The notes under the pieces: model-generated | Told to the model about the DNA's origin: nothing | The model's input: only the letters and a program-made list of their open reading frames with translations | Databases searched by the model: none | Position numbers and translations under genes: made by a program | NCBI RefSeq assembly: GCF_021531815.1 | Contig: NZ_JADYUM010000003.1 | Coordinates: 62,001-126,000, forward strand | Reading direction: 5' to 3' | Length of the DNA: 64,000 bases | Source: Pseudoflavonifractor phocaeensis | GTDB lineage: Bacteria > Bacillota > Clostridia > Oscillospirales > Oscillospiraceae | In this document: positions 25,870-35,190 of the stretch, piece by piece | Layout: each line of letters opens with the position of its first letter | Numbering within the stretch: the stretch's first letter is position 1

Positions 25870-26907
25870 TCAGCGCCCCTCCCCCTGTGCGGCCTTCATG
25901 GCCTTCCGGCGCAGCTGGCCGCAGGAGGCGTCGATGTCGCCCCCCAGCTTCCGCCGGACGGTGACGGTGACGCCGTGGCCCTCCAGACGTTTCTGGAAGG
26001 CGGCCACGCGGCGGCTGGGCTTCAGGGGACTCTCCTCCACCTCGTTGAGGGGGATCAGGTTCACATGACCGGGCGTGCCCTTCAGCAGACTGGCCAGCAG
26101 GTCGGCCTGCCAGTCGGCGTCGTTCACCTCGTCGATCATGGCGTATTCGTAGGAAATGCGCCGCCCGGTGGTCTGAAAATACCGGCGGCAGGTCTCCATC
26201 AGCTTTTCCACCCCCACCGAGCGGTTCACCGGCATGATCTTGGATCGGGTCTCGTCATCGGGAGCGTGAAGGGAGACGGACAGTGTCAATTGTAACCCAC
26301 GCTGGGCCAGTTTGTCAATTTGCTCCACCAGACCGCAGGTGGACAGGGAAATATGCCGCATCCCGATGTTCATGCCCTCCGGGTGGTTGACCAGGGTGAG
26401 AAACTTCATCACCGTGTCGAAATTGTCCAGAGGCTCCCCGATGCCCATCAGGACGATATTGGAGATGGGGGCGCCGCTGTCCAGCTGGGTAAAGAGGACC
26501 TGGTCGATCATCTCCGCCGGGGTCAGATTCCGGACCTTGCCCGCGATGGTGGAGGCGCAGAAGGCGCAGCCCATTCGGCAGCCCACCTGGCTGGAGATGC
26601 ACACAGTGTTGCCGTGCTTGTAGCGCATCAGCACCGTCTCGATACAATTGCCGTCGGCCAGCTCCCACAGGTATTTGATGGTGCCGTCCTGGGCGGACAC
26701 CTGCTTCCGGGCCACCTGGGGGGCGGTGATGAAGCAGGTCTCCTCCAGCTTCTGCCGCAGGGTTTTGGACAGGTCGCTCATCTCGTCGAAGGAGGTGGCC
26801 CCCCGGTACAGCCAGCGGAACACCTGCTTGGCCCGGAAGGCCGGCTCCCCCTGGTCCCGGAACCAGGCGGTAAGCTCCTCCAGTGTCATGGATTTGATGT
26901 CGGTCAA
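25870..26907 (-). CDS. rlmN: 23S rRNA/tRNA adenine-C2 methyltransferase RlmN
   Basis: RlmN is a radical-SAM enzyme that makes m2A2503 in 23S rRNA and m2A37 in some tRNAs. The 345-aa product has the radical-SAM cluster motif in GCRMGCAFCASTI, GIGEPLDN, and the catalytic C-terminal cysteine in GGDIDASCGQLR. It starts at TTG 26907, overlapping the rsmB stop by 4 bp (TTGA), with GGAGG 7 nt upstream. Confidence 0.96.
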   Translation of the reverse strand: MTDIKSMTLEELTAWFRDQGEPAFRAKQVFRWLYRGATSFDEMSDLSKTLRQKLEETCFITAPQVARKQVSAQDGTIKYLWELADGNCIETVLMRYKHGNTVCISSQVGCRMGCAFCASTIAGKVRNLTPAEMIDQVLFTQLDSGAPISNIVLMGIGEPLDNFDTVMKFLTLVNHPEGMNIGMRHISLSTCGLVEQIDKLAQRGLQLTLSVSLHAPDDETRSKIMPVNRSVGVEKLMETCRRYFQTTGRRISYEYAMIDEVNDADWQADLLASLLKGTPGHVNLIPLNEVEESPLKPSRRVAAFQKRLEGHGVTVTVRRKLGGDIDASCGQLRRKAMKAAQGEGR

Positions 26908-28241
26908 AGGGTATCCTCCCCTTTTCTCAGTTTGCAGATAAAGAAGCCGTCCGTCCCGTGGCGGTGGGGCCAGAGAGTGACCATGCCGTCCTCCACCTCC
27001 CCAACGGGACCAGGGAGTGTAAAGGCTTCTGCCTTGTAAGTTGGATGGCCCTCCAAAAAGTCCCGGACCACCGCCTCGTTCTCCCGCCGCAGCAGGGTGC
27101 AGGTGGAGTAGAGCAGCGTCCCGCCGGGCCGCACATACCGGGCGGCGTTGGCCAGGATGGCCGACTGGACGGCGGGCAGCTCTGCCAGGGGCTTCGGATC
27201 TTTATAGCGGATATCCGGTTTTTTCCGAATGACCCCCAGCCCCGAGCATGGGGCGTCCACCAGTACCAGGTCAAAGGCATTCTCCCACTGGGAGCGGAAC
27301 ACCTTGCCGTCGGCGGTCATGGGGGCCACGATGTCCAGACCAAGCCGGTCCGCCCCGGCCTGAATCAGTTTTTTCTTATGGGGGTGGAGGTCGCAGGAGA
27401 CCACTTCTCCCCGGTTCTCCATGGCGATGGCGGCGGCGAAGGACTTGCCGCCAGGGGCCGCGCAGCAGTCCAGCACCCGCATCCCGGGCTTGGGGTCTGC
27501 CGCCATGATGGCCGAGCGTGAGGCAGGGTCCTGGACGTAGAACAGTCCCTCCTGGAACGCGGTGAGCCGCTCCAGATCGCCGGTGCGGCTGAGCAGCAGG
27601 CAGTCCTCCAGCCAGGAGTGAGGCCGCACCTCTACCCCCGCCTCCTTCAGACGGAGGGTCAGTTCCTCCCCCGTGGTCCGGGTGGTGTTCACCATGACGC
27701 AGGTGGGCGGCTGGCTGTTGTCAGCGGCCAGAAGCTGGGCCGCCTCCTCTGCTCCAAGTGTAAGGATAAATTCCTTTACAAGCCACTCTGGATGGGAGTA
27801 AAGGGTGGACAGGTACGCCGCCTGGTCCCCCTGGGGGATCACCGGCAGGTCATTGAGGCTGCGCTCCAGGCTGCGGAGGATGCCGTTGACCATCCCCGCC
27901 GCCCGGGGGTTCTTGCAGTTGGCCTTGGTGATGGCCACCGCGCTGTTCACCGCCGCGCTGTGGGGAATTTTATCCAGAAACAGCATCTGGTAAGCTCCCA
28001 GACGCAGGATCTGGACCACCTTTCCCTCCATGCGCTTCAGGGGGATATTGGAGAATTTGGACAGGTAGAAATCCAGCAGCAGCTGGTTCTGGAGCACGCC
28101 GAAACACAGCTGCGTGGCCAGGGCCGCGTCCCGGCTGTCCAAATCGGCGGCCGCCAGCTGCTTTTTCAGCACACCGTCCGACCACCCTCCCTGCCGCTGG
28201 CAGGCGTTTAAGGTCAGCATCGCCGCTTCCCGCGCGTCCAT
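26904..28241 (-). CDS. rsmB: 16S rRNA m5C967 methyltransferase RsmB
   Basis: The 445-aa protein has an N-terminal NusB-like domain (about residues 1-130, MDAREAAMLTLNACQRQGGW onward) and a C-terminal Rossmann methyltransferase domain with VLDCCAAPGGKSF for SAM, DAPCSGLG and STCTLLRREN, where the two cysteines act in catalysis. ATG 28241 follows AAGGAGG by 9 nt; frame extension further upstream would run into the repeat element. The canonical fmt-rsmB junction is split here by that element. Confidence 0.96.
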   Translation of the reverse strand: MDAREAAMLTLNACQRQGGWSDGVLKKQLAAADLDSRDAALATQLCFGVLQNQLLLDFYLSKFSNIPLKRMEGKVVQILRLGAYQMLFLDKIPHSAAVNSAVAITKANCKNPRAAGMVNGILRSLERSLNDLPVIPQGDQAAYLSTLYSHPEWLVKEFILTLGAEEAAQLLAADNSQPPTCVMVNTTRTTGEELTLRLKEAGVEVRPHSWLEDCLLLSRTGDLERLTAFQEGLFYVQDPASRSAIMAADPKPGMRVLDCCAAPGGKSFAAAIAMENRGEVVSCDLHPHKKKLIQAGADRLGLDIVAPMTADGKVFRSQWENAFDLVLVDAPCSGLGVIRKKPDIRYKDPKPLAELPAVQSAILANAARYVRPGGTLLYSTCTLLRRENEAVVRDFLEGHPTYKAEAFTLPGPVGEVEDGMVTLWPHRHGTDGFFICKLRKGEDTL

Positions 28242-28388
28242 ATCCTCTGCCTCCTTGTGTGTTAGTTGTGGATCCTTTTCTTGTAAGAAAAGAATCAAAA
28301 GAACTTTGGCGCAAAACTTCGTTTTGCTTCCACCTTTGGATCGACCTGCGGAAACAACGAACCGTGTTCTTTGAAGAAAACTGTCCTT

Positions 28389-28414
28389 TGGGCGCATCGT
28401 GATGCGCCCCTACG
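28389..28414 (-). repeat. GTAGGG-headed hairpin repeat, copy a
   Basis: On the - strand GTAGGGGCGCATCACGATGC then GCCC: a GTAGG head followed by a GGGCGCATC/GATGCGCCC hairpin. It is related to copies at 28450, 63780 and 63874. Confidence 0.6.
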
Positions 28415-28449
28415 GCCCGTAGGAGCGGCCCCATATGGCTACCCGCATT

Positions 28450-28476
28450 CGGCGGGGGCAAGCCCCCGCCCTACCG
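28450..28476 (-). repeat. GTAGGG-headed hairpin repeat, copy b
   Basis: On the - strand GGTAGGGCGGGGGCTTGCCC then CCGCC: head GGTAG and a GGCGGGGGC/GCCCCCGCC stem. It aligns with copy c at 63780 with matched changes in both stem arms. Confidence 0.6.
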
Positions 28477-28608
28477 GCGCAAACATCCGACATATGCCGG
28501 AACCCGGACACGACAAGCCGTCTTCCTGCGCCATTCAAAAGCAATACTCCTCCAGCGCCGTCCGAGGCGAAACGCAGTTTCGCACAAAGTTCTTTGCCCC
28601 GCTTTCTT

Positions 28609-29529
28609 TCAAGAAAGCGGGTGGCCACGGAGGTAATCGGCGGCGGACATGCGGCGGCTGCCGGGCGCCTGGAGTTCCAGTACCCGGAGGACCTGCCCAT
28701 CCCCGCAGGCGATGTCGATGCCGTCCTTTCCGGCGGCCACGATGGTCCCGGGCGCGGCAGAGACAGCTTTTCCCGGCACCGCGGAGCGGTAGAGCTTCAC
28801 CGTATCCCCGGAGATCACGTCGGTGGAGGTGGCGGGCCAGGGGTTCAGCCCCCGGATCTTGTTGTGGATCGCCCAGGCGCTCTGGCTCCAGTCGATGGGC
28901 GACAGCTCCCGGGACAGCATGGGGGCGTAGGTGACCTGGGCCAGGTCCTGGGGGGTCCGGCGGACAGTCCCCGCCTCGATCTGAGCCACCGTCTTCACCA
29001 ACAGCTCTCCGCCCAGAGCGGCCAGCCGGTCGTGGACGGCCTCCACCAGTTCATCCGGTCCGATGGGGGTACTGGCCTGGGCCAGAATGTCGCCCCCGTC
29101 CAGCTCCTTCACCACGTCCATGATGGTCACGCCTGTCTCCTTGTCCCCGTTGACCACCGCCCAGTGGATGGGTGCGGAGCCCCGGTACTTGGGCAGCAGA
29201 GAGGAGTGGACATTGATGCAGCCCTTGGGCGGCAGCGCCAAGATCTCATCGGGCAGGAGACGGCCATAAGCCGCCACAACGATGAGCTCAGGGGCCAATT
29301 TCTTCAGCTGGGCTAGGGCCGCCCCGTCCCGCAGCCTGGCAGGCTGAAACACAGGGATGTTATGGGCCAGGGCGCACTCCTTCACGGGAGTGGGCTTCAG
29401 CTTGTTCTGGTGCCGGCCCACAGGCTTGTCCGGCTGGCTGAATACCCCGCAGACCTCATGTCCCGCGGCGATCAGCGCCTCCAGAGAGGGCACGGCAAAA
29501 TCGGGGGTGCCCATGAAGACGATCCTCAT
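28609..29529 (-). CDS. fmt: Methionyl-tRNA formyltransferase
   Basis: Fmt formylates initiator Met-tRNA using 10-formyl-THF. The 306-aa product has MRIVFMGTPDFAVPSLEALI, HSSLLPKYRGSAPIHWAV with the catalytic Asn-His region (CINVHSSLLP), DGGDIL and a C-terminal OB-type domain ending RGHPLS. ATG 29529 overlaps the def stop by 4 bp. Its stop codon lies inside a perfect 10-bp-arm palindrome that forms the end of the neighbouring repeat element. Confidence 0.96.
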   Translation of the reverse strand: MRIVFMGTPDFAVPSLEALIAAGHEVCGVFSQPDKPVGRHQNKLKPTPVKECALAHNIPVFQPARLRDGAALAQLKKLAPELIVVAAYGRLLPDEILALPPKGCINVHSSLLPKYRGSAPIHWAVVNGDKETGVTIMDVVKELDGGDILAQASTPIGPDELVEAVHDRLAALGGELLVKTVAQIEAGTVRRTPQDLAQVTYAPMLSRELSPIDWSQSAWAIHNKIRGLNPWPATSTDVISGDTVKLYRSAVPGKAVSAAPGTIVAAGKDGIDIACGDGQVLRVLELQAPGSRRMSAADYLRGHPLS

Positions 29530-30023
29530 CGGTCCGCCTCCTGCTCCTCCATCATCTGGTCCAGTTCCTCACTGGTATAGAGCTTTTCACAAAGCTCGGT
29601 GTACAGATGGCCGTCCAGATGGGCCAGCTCATGACAGAAGCAGCGGGCGGTGAGTCCGGTGCCCTCCGTCTCAAACCAGTTCCCGTTCCGGTCCTGGGCC
29701 TTCACCCGCACCCACTCGGGGCGCTTCACATAGCCCCACATGCCGGGGACGGAGAGGCAGCCCTCCAGACCGTCCTGTTCTCCCTTCTGGGCCAGGATCT
29801 CGGGGTTGACCAGCTCTAGCATCTCCCCCTCCCCGTTGACCACCAGCACAACGCGGCGAAGGATGCCCACCTGGGGGGCGGCCAGCCCCACGCCGTTGGC
29901 CTGGGTCAGGGTCTCCCGCATGTCATCCAGCAGGTCGGCCAGCTTGCCGTCAAACTTGGTGACGGGGTGGCAGGCTTTGTTTAGCACCGGGTCATCCCCG
30001 GTAATAATGGTACGGATCGCCAT
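29526..30023 (-). CDS. def: Peptide deformylase
   Basis: The 165-aa metalloenzyme removes the formyl group from new proteins. It has the three family motifs: GVGLAAPQVG, EGCLSVPG with the metal-binding cysteine, and CHELAHLDG with the HExxH metal site. ATG 30023 is chosen since GGAGGAGA lies 8 nt upstream; ATG 30029 would be too close. It pairs with fmt downstream. Confidence 0.96.
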   Translation of the reverse strand: MAIRTIITGDDPVLNKACHPVTKFDGKLADLLDDMRETLTQANGVGLAAPQVGILRRVVLVVNGEGEMLELVNPEILAQKGEQDGLEGCLSVPGMWGYVKRPEWVRVKAQDRNGNWFETEGTGLTARCFCHELAHLDGHLYTELCEKLYTSEELDQMMEEQEADR

Positions 30024-30050
30024 AATCATTCTCCTCCATGTGGTAAAAAT

Positions 30051-32516
30051 TCAGCTTTGATAGGGGTCCAGGTCCGCGTAGACCGACACCCCGCGGTTTT
30101 CCTTATCCTGATGGGCCGCCCGAAGCAGGTGGGCGATAAGGGCCCTGCTTTCTTTATCGTTCTTGCCTGTGAGGGTCAGACGGTAGCGCCAGCGGTTGTT
30201 CACCCGGGCCACTGCCGCCGGAGCGGGGCCCAAGATCTGCCAGCCTCCCCGCCGTCCCAGTCCGTTCTCCAGGGCCTGACGCAGGCGGACGCAGCACCGG
30301 AGCACCGCCCCTTCCTCCGGTCCCGAGGCGGTAATGACCACCACGTCGGAGAAGGGCGGGCAGCTCCGCAGCTTCCGGAGCTGGATCTCCGTCTCGTAGA
30401 ACCGGCCATAGTCCTGGCGGGCGGCAAACCGGATCACATCGTTGTCGGGCGTATAGGTCTGGATGACCGCACGGCCCTGCTTCTCGCCCCGGCCGGCCCG
30501 GCCCACCACCTGAGTCAGCAGGGAGAAGGTCCGCTCCCCCGCCCGGAAGTCGTCCACGTACAGGGACAGGTCGGGGGCGATCACCCCCACCAGGGTCACA
30601 TTTTCAAAATCCAGCCCCTTGGCCACCATCTGGGTGCCCACCAGAATGGGCACCTTGTCCTTGCGGAAGTGGTCCAGCAGCTTTTCGTGGGGGTTGGCGG
30701 CGGTGACAGTGTCCGTGTCCATCCGCAGGACCTCCACGCCGGGAAACAGCTCTTCCAGCTCCTCCTGGACCCGTTGGGTCCCCACTCCGATGAAGTTCAG
30801 CAGACCCCCGCAGACGGGACAGGCCCGGGGCAGGGGCTGGGAATAGCCGCAGTGGTGGCACATGAGCCGCCCGTTGGCCGAATGGTAGGTCAGTTTAACG
30901 GAGCACCGGGGGCACTCGGGCACCGCGCCGCACTCCCCACAGGACACCATTCGGTTGGCCCCCCGGCGGTTCAGAAACAGAATGGACTGCTCCCCCCGGT
31001 ACAGGTTGGCCTGAAGCTCCTCTTTCAGCACGGAGCTGATGGTGGTGTCGTTTCCCCGGCGCAGCTCCTCCTTCATGTCCGCAATGAGGACCTGGGGCAG
31101 CGCCTTCTGATTGTAGCGGTTTTTCAGCCGGAACAGGTGGAAGGAGCCCTCCTCCGCCTGGTACATGGTCTCCACCGAAGGGGTGGCGGAGCCCAGCACC
31201 AGCAGGGCCTTATGCTGGACGCAGCGGTACTTGGCCACATCCCGGGCGTGGTAGCGGGGAACGTTTTCCGACTTATAGCTGTTTTCCTGCTCCTCATCCA
31301 GAATGATCAGGCCCAGATCGTCCAGCGGGGCAAAGACCGCCGACCGGGTCCCGATGACCACACAGGCGTCCCCATTTCTGGCCCGCTTCCACTCGTCGTA
31401 CCGCTCTCCCGCCCGGAGAGAGCTGTGGAGCACAGCGATCTTGTCGCCGAAGTGGGAAGCAAATATCCTTAACAGCTGCGGCGTCAGAACGATCTCCGGC
31501 ACCAGCACCAGGGCCTTGCGCCCCTGGGCCAGCATCTCCTGGATCAGGCGGATGTAAACCTGTGTCTTGCCGCTGCCGGTGACGCCGTACAGGAGGGCGG
31601 CGGCGGGCTTTCCGGTCCGGGTCAGGGCCAGCAGACCCTCAAAGGCCGCCTGCTGCTCCCCGTTCAGCACCGGAGGGGGCGCCGGCTCCACCTCCCCGGT
31701 GGGGACGCGGCGGAAGACCTCCTGCTTTTCCAGGGTAAGAATACCGCTTTTTTCCAGGGACTTGACCGTGGGCATGGAGGCCCCGGTGAAGTAGCAAAGC
31801 TCCTTGGCGGAGGCGGCTCCCAGGGTGCACAGCAGTTCGGTGACGGCATAGCGCAGGGGGGCGGACTTCCGCCGCGGGGTCACCACGGCCATGGCTTCCT
31901 CCGCCGGGACGGCCAGGACGGCCACCTTCTCCGTCTTGTCCCCCACCCCCCGCTGGGTGCTGGTCTCCAGGGCCACGATTCCCTGTTCCGCCAGCCTGTG
32001 GATGACGGGGTTGGGGTCCCTGGTCCCAAAGGCCAGACGGATCTGCTCCATCTCCCCTTGCCCGCCCCAGCCGTAGAGCAGGTCCAGGAGCTTGCTCCCC
32101 CCGAACACACCTTCAGCGGCGGCGTAGTTCCCCTCCCGGTCTGCCGGGCGGACCAGGGACACACAGTCCCGCAGGGAGAAGTACAGCCCCGCGGGGAGCA
32201 TGGCCTTGACGCAGTCATAGAGGGTACAGAAGTACCGCTCCCGCATCCAAAGGGCCAGCTGGATGGCCTTGTGGTCCAGCACCGGAGTCTGGTCCAGCTG
32301 GGCCCGGATCTCCTTCAGATTCTGACCCGCGCCCTGCTCCTCACAGACAGACAGGACGATGCCGTCAGAGCCCCGGTTGCCCGACCCGAAGGGGACCAGC
32401 ACCCGCACGCCGGGTCCCAGGCTGTCCTCCAGCTCCCGGGGGACCAGATAGTCATACGGCTTGTCAATGGCGTAGATCGCCTTGGATACCGCGACTTTCG
32501 CCACCTTGCGCCCCAA
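30051..32516 (-). CDS. priA: Primosomal replication-restart helicase PriA
   Basis: PriA reloads the replisome at stalled forks. The 821-aa protein has an N-terminal DNA-binding domain, Walker A GVTGSGKTQV, the DEEQE box, a zinc-binding insert with eight cysteines (CGECGAVPECPRC and CHHCGYSQPLPRACPVCGG) and helicase motifs V-VI including QVVGRAGRG. It starts at TTG 32516, 8 nt after GGGAGGAAG. It is followed by def and preceded by the rpoZ terminator. Confidence 0.96.
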   Translation of the reverse strand: MGRKVAKVAVSKAIYAIDKPYDYLVPRELEDSLGPGVRVLVPFGSGNRGSDGIVLSVCEEQGAGQNLKEIRAQLDQTPVLDHKAIQLALWMRERYFCTLYDCVKAMLPAGLYFSLRDCVSLVRPADREGNYAAAEGVFGGSKLLDLLYGWGGQGEMEQIRLAFGTRDPNPVIHRLAEQGIVALETSTQRGVGDKTEKVAVLAVPAEEAMAVVTPRRKSAPLRYAVTELLCTLGAASAKELCYFTGASMPTVKSLEKSGILTLEKQEVFRRVPTGEVEPAPPPVLNGEQQAAFEGLLALTRTGKPAAALLYGVTGSGKTQVYIRLIQEMLAQGRKALVLVPEIVLTPQLLRIFASHFGDKIAVLHSSLRAGERYDEWKRARNGDACVVIGTRSAVFAPLDDLGLIILDEEQENSYKSENVPRYHARDVAKYRCVQHKALLVLGSATPSVETMYQAEEGSFHLFRLKNRYNQKALPQVLIADMKEELRRGNDTTISSVLKEELQANLYRGEQSILFLNRRGANRMVSCGECGAVPECPRCSVKLTYHSANGRLMCHHCGYSQPLPRACPVCGGLLNFIGVGTQRVQEELEELFPGVEVLRMDTDTVTAANPHEKLLDHFRKDKVPILVGTQMVAKGLDFENVTLVGVIAPDLSLYVDDFRAGERTFSLLTQVVGRAGRGEKQGRAVIQTYTPDNDVIRFAARQDYGRFYETEIQLRKLRSCPPFSDVVVITASGPEEGAVLRCCVRLRQALENGLGRRGGWQILGPAPAAVARVNNRWRYRLTLTGKNDKESRALIAHLLRAAHQDKENRGVSVYADLDPYQS

Positions 32517-32540
32517 TGTTTTCTTCCTCCCTTATATTCG

Positions 32541-32582
32541 GAAAAACCAAAACAAGCGCAGGGGGATCCCTTCGCTTGTTTT
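32541..32582. terminator. Hairpin between rpoZ and priA
   Basis: A perfect 10-bp stem AAAACAAGCG/CGCTTGTTTT (32549-32558 with 32573-32582) followed on the - strand by GGTTTTTCC. It would partly stop transcription before priA. Confidence 0.7.
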
Positions 32583-32587
32583 GCTCC

Positions 32588-32782
32588 TTATTGCAGTTTG
32601 TCGTCCAGCTTGCCCTCGGCCACCTCACGGATGGCGATGCTGACGGGCTTGTCATCCAGGGGCTCGCCGGCGGCCTCGGCCTCACTGGCGATCTGACGGG
32701 CCCGGCAGGCCACCACGTTCACCAGCTCATAGCGGCTGGGCACCTTCTTCAGCAGGTCTTTCATAGCGGGATAGAGCATCAT
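32588..32782 (-). CDS. rpoZ: RNA polymerase omega subunit
   Basis: The 64-aa omega subunit helps fold and assemble the beta' subunit. It begins MMLYPAMKDLLKKVPSRYEL and continues VNVVACRARQIA, the omega signature, then KPVSIAIREVAEGKL. ATG 32782 lies 9 nt after AAGGAG; a longer frame to 32806 would include that site. It sits downstream of gmk as in most Firmicutes. Confidence 0.93.
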   Translation of the reverse strand: MMLYPAMKDLLKKVPSRYELVNVVACRARQIASEAEAAGEPLDDKPVSIAIREVAEGKLDDKLQ

Positions 32783-32855
32783 AGTGCAAGACTCCTTCTT
32801 TTCCATTCAAAATAACTTCGGGGACCGCTCCAAACGGGATCGTCCCCCGCAGGCA

Positions 32856-33470
32856 TCAGATAAACTGGGACAGAATGTCCCGGCGGTTCTCCACCTGGCA
32901 CTCGGCCGCGGTGAGGATGGCCTCGATCTCCTCCACGGCGTTGGACACCTTGTCGTTGATGACCAGGTAGTCGTAGTTGGGGATCTCCCGGAACTCCAGC
33001 CGCGCCTTCTCCAGCCGGCCGGCGATCACATCCTCGCTGTCCGTGTTCCGGCCGTGGAGGCGGCGGGACAGTTCCTCAAAGGAGGGCGGGATAATGAAGA
33101 TGAGCAGCGCCTCGGGACACCGGGCCCGGACCTTGGCCGCGCCCTGGACCTCGATGTCCAGCAGCACGTCCACCCCGGCCTCCAGCCGCTCCCGGATAGC
33201 CTTCAAGGAGGTGCCGTAGTAGTTGTCCACATACTCGGCATACTCCAGCAGCTCGTCGTCGGCGATCATCCGCTCGAACTCCGTACGGTCCACAAAGTTG
33301 TAGTTTACCCCGTTCTGCTCCCCCACCCGGGGCTTCCGGGTGGTGTAGGAGACGGAAAAGTACAGGTTGGACCGCTGGCCCATCAGCTCGGCAATGACGG
33401 TGCTCTTGCCCACGCCGGAGGGGCCGGACAGGACAATGAGCTGCCCCTTGTCTTTCTTCTTTACTGCCAT
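32856..33470 (-). CDS. gmk: Guanylate kinase
   Basis: Gmk converts GMP plus ATP to GDP. The 204-aa product has the P-loop [10 protein letters not shown], the GMP-binding [17 protein letters not shown] and [11 protein letters not shown]. It starts at ATG 33470 inside the last codons of remA (10-bp overlap), so the two are translationally coupled. Confidence 0.97.
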   Translation of the reverse strand: MAVKKKDKGQLIVLSGPSGVGKSTVIAELMGQRSNLYFSVSYTTRKPRVGEQNGVNYNFVDRTEFERMIADDELLEYAEYVDNYYGTSLKAIRERLEAGVDVLLDIEVQGAAKVRARCPEALLIFIIPPSFEELSRRLHGRNTDSEDVIAGRLEKARLEFREIPNYDYLVINDKVSNAVEEIEAILTAAECQVENRRDILSQFI

Positions 33471-33730
33471 TCTTCTTCCTCCTCCCCGTCCGCCGGCTCC
33501 CCGGACAGGCGGTTGGCCACCGTCTCGGGCTGGAGGGCGGACAGTACCAGATGGTCGTTATCCATGACCAGAACAGCGCGGGTGCGCCGTCCGTAGGTGG
33601 CGTCGATGAGCATCCCCCGGTCCCGCGCCTCCTGGACCATACGCTTGATGGGAGCGGACTCCGGGCTGACCACGGCGATCAGCCGCTGGGGAGAAACCAG
33701 GTTGCCAAACCCGATGTTGATAAGCTTCAC
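33461..33730 (-). CDS. remA: RemA/DUF370 DNA-binding regulator
   Basis: The 89-aa protein begins (M)[20 protein letters not shown] and has the SPESAPIKR and [14 protein letters not shown] motifs of RemA. In Bacillus RemA is an oligomeric DNA-binding protein that turns on biofilm matrix and osmoprotection genes; in Clostridia its targets are unclear. It starts at GTG 33730. The acidic tail ([13 protein letters not shown]) is encoded in the overlap with gmk. Confidence 0.92.
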   Translation of the reverse strand: MKLINIGFGNLVSPQRLIAVVSPESAPIKRMVQEARDRGMLIDATYGRRTRAVLVMDNDHLVLSALQPETVANRLSGEPADGEEEEEWQ

Positions 33731-33742
33731 CGGAGTTCCCCC

Positions 33743-34621
33743 TTACTCAATGTTCTGGACCTGTTCCCGAATCTTCTCGATCTCGGCCTTGATGTCCACC
33801 ACATGGCGGGCGATCTCGATGTCGCTGCACTTGGAGCCGATGGTATTGGCCTCCCGGTTAAACTCCTGGATGAGGAAATCCAGCTTCCGTCCGGTGGCGC
33901 CGCCCTTGGCCAGCATCTCCCGGAGCTGGCCGATATGGCTGCGCAGGCGGACCGTCTCCTCGTCCACGGCGATCTTGTCCGCGAAGATGGCGGCTTCCGT
34001 GAGGATGCGGGCGGGGTCGATCTGGGTGTTGGCTAGGACCTCGTTCATCTTGGCCTCCAGCCGGGCGCGGTATTCCGACACGGTCTGGGGGGAGCGCTCC
34101 TCCACCAGGGCCACCTTGGACTCAATGGTCTCGGCCCGGGACAGGATGTCGTCCCGGAGCCGCTCTCCCTCCCGGGTGCGCATCTGGTCGAAGTCAGCCA
34201 GAGCCCGGTCCAAAACGGAACAGATGTCCTTGGCCATCTGCTCCACGTCTTCCTCCGCCTTCTCGGCCAGCAGGACGTCGGGGAACCGGGACAGCAGAGA
34301 GACGGAGATGTCGTTGGACAGGTGGTACTCCTCCGCCAGCTTCGTCAGGGCGGCGTAGTAGCCGTCGGCCACCGGCTTGTTCACGGACACCTGGACCTTG
34401 TCGGCCCCGGCGTTGTCCAAGGTGACGAACACGTCCACCTTTCCCCGGGAAATGGTGTTCTGGACTCTTGATTTGATGGCGTCCTCCGCGAAGAGGTACA
34501 GCCGGGGGATGCGGACGCTGCAGTCCAGATAGCGGTTATTGACGGAGCGCAGCTCCACGGTGATGGTACAGCCGTTGACGGTCTCCTCCGCCCGGCCGTA
34601 CCCTGTCATGCTTTTGACCAA
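33743..34621 (-). CDS. yicC: YicC/YloC-family endoribonuclease
   Basis: The 292-aa protein starts (M)VKSMTGYGRAEE and shows ELRSVNNRYLDC near the N-terminus and a C-terminal DUF1732 helical domain with LIQEFNREANTIGSKCSD. Family members are metal-dependent endoribonucleases that act on structured RNA. TTG 34621 is chosen because AAGGAG lies about 9 nt upstream and the resulting N-terminus matches relatives; an in-frame GTG at 34630 touches the ribosome-binding site. It heads the yicC-remA-gmk-rpoZ series. Confidence 0.92.
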   Translation of the reverse strand: MVKSMTGYGRAEETVNGCTITVELRSVNNRYLDCSVRIPRLYLFAEDAIKSRVQNTISRGKVDVFVTLDNAGADKVQVSVNKPVADGYYAALTKLAEEYHLSNDISVSLLSRFPDVLLAEKAEEDVEQMAKDICSVLDRALADFDQMRTREGERLRDDILSRAETIESKVALVEERSPQTVSEYRARLEAKMNEVLANTQIDPARILTEAAIFADKIAVDEETVRLRSHIGQLREMLAKGGATGRKLDFLIQEFNREANTIGSKCSDIEIARHVVDIKAEIEKIREQVQNIE

Positions 34622-34646
34622 AGTGGTCACTCTCCTTATGTGATGA

Positions 34647-35189
34647 TCAATATGGACCCGCCCGCCGGCCCGGACCCAGCCGGGTCAACAGCAGAGCGAT
34701 GAGCTTGGATAATCCGAAATCATAGGCCAGAAAGACCAGGTTGCCCAACACACCGAGCAACACGCCCCGCTCGCCCAGCCAGGGCGGCAGATGGGGCAGA
34801 AGCAGCCCACGCAGGACAAACCAGGCGATGGTCAAGGCGGCGTTGAAGAAGGCCAGCTTCAGCACCCACTCCACCGGACGGCGGCGGATGGCCTCGATCC
34901 GGCTCTTTATCACGGGATAGATCCCCAGAAAGATCAGGTACAGGACCGGCACGCCCTTGTCAGGCAGCAGGACCAGGCCCAACAGGCCCGCCGCCGCCCA
35001 GCACAGGTAGCCCATGCCTCTCCCCGCGGCCAGCACCCCGGCCACGGGAAACAGCCCCGCCACGGCGGTGAGCCCCATCCGTCCCGACGGCGCCAGACAG
35101 GCCAACCACAGTATAGCCAGACTTCCGGCGGCCAGCACGCCCCCCAGGGCGGTCCGTCCGCTTCCCTTTGAAAACGGCGCATTCGCCAT
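34647..35189 (-). CDS. Hypothetical polytopic membrane protein
   Basis: The 180-aa protein has about five hydrophobic segments, with a central PDKGVPVLYLIFLGIYPVIKSRIE loop and a C-terminal basic end (GPGRRAGPY). The Y-P-x-I-K-x-x-I-E motif between segments is seen in conserved clostridial integral membrane proteins of unknown role; I do not recognise a named family with certainty. The start is 1 bp after the stop of the J-domain gene, so both are one transcript. Confidence 0.75.
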   Translation of the reverse strand: MANAPFSKGSGRTALGGVLAAGSLAILWLACLAPSGRMGLTAVAGLFPVAGVLAAGRGMGYLCWAAAGLLGLVLLPDKGVPVLYLIFLGIYPVIKSRIEAIRRRPVEWVLKLAFFNAALTIAWFVLRGLLLPHLPPWLGERGVLLGVLGNLVFLAYDFGLSKLIALLLTRLGPGRRAGPY

Positions 35190-35190
35190 G

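Larger units (their letters stand above)
28258..28622. repeat. MITE-like palindromic intergenic element
   Basis: Two related arms of about 60 bp face each other: 28274-28332 (+) and 28561-28620 (read on -). Each holds a TTTCTT..AAGAAA hairpin, a CAAA(A)GAACTTTG block and a second hairpin. The second hairpin is GCAAAAC-TTC-GTTTTGC (28311-28327) in one arm and GCGAAAC-TGC-GTTTCGC in the other (28567-28583, read on -), so paired bases changed together. Between the arms lie two GTAGGG-type hairpins. No ORF or transposase is present. The right arm contains the fmt stop codon (28609-28611). Confidence 0.7.
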
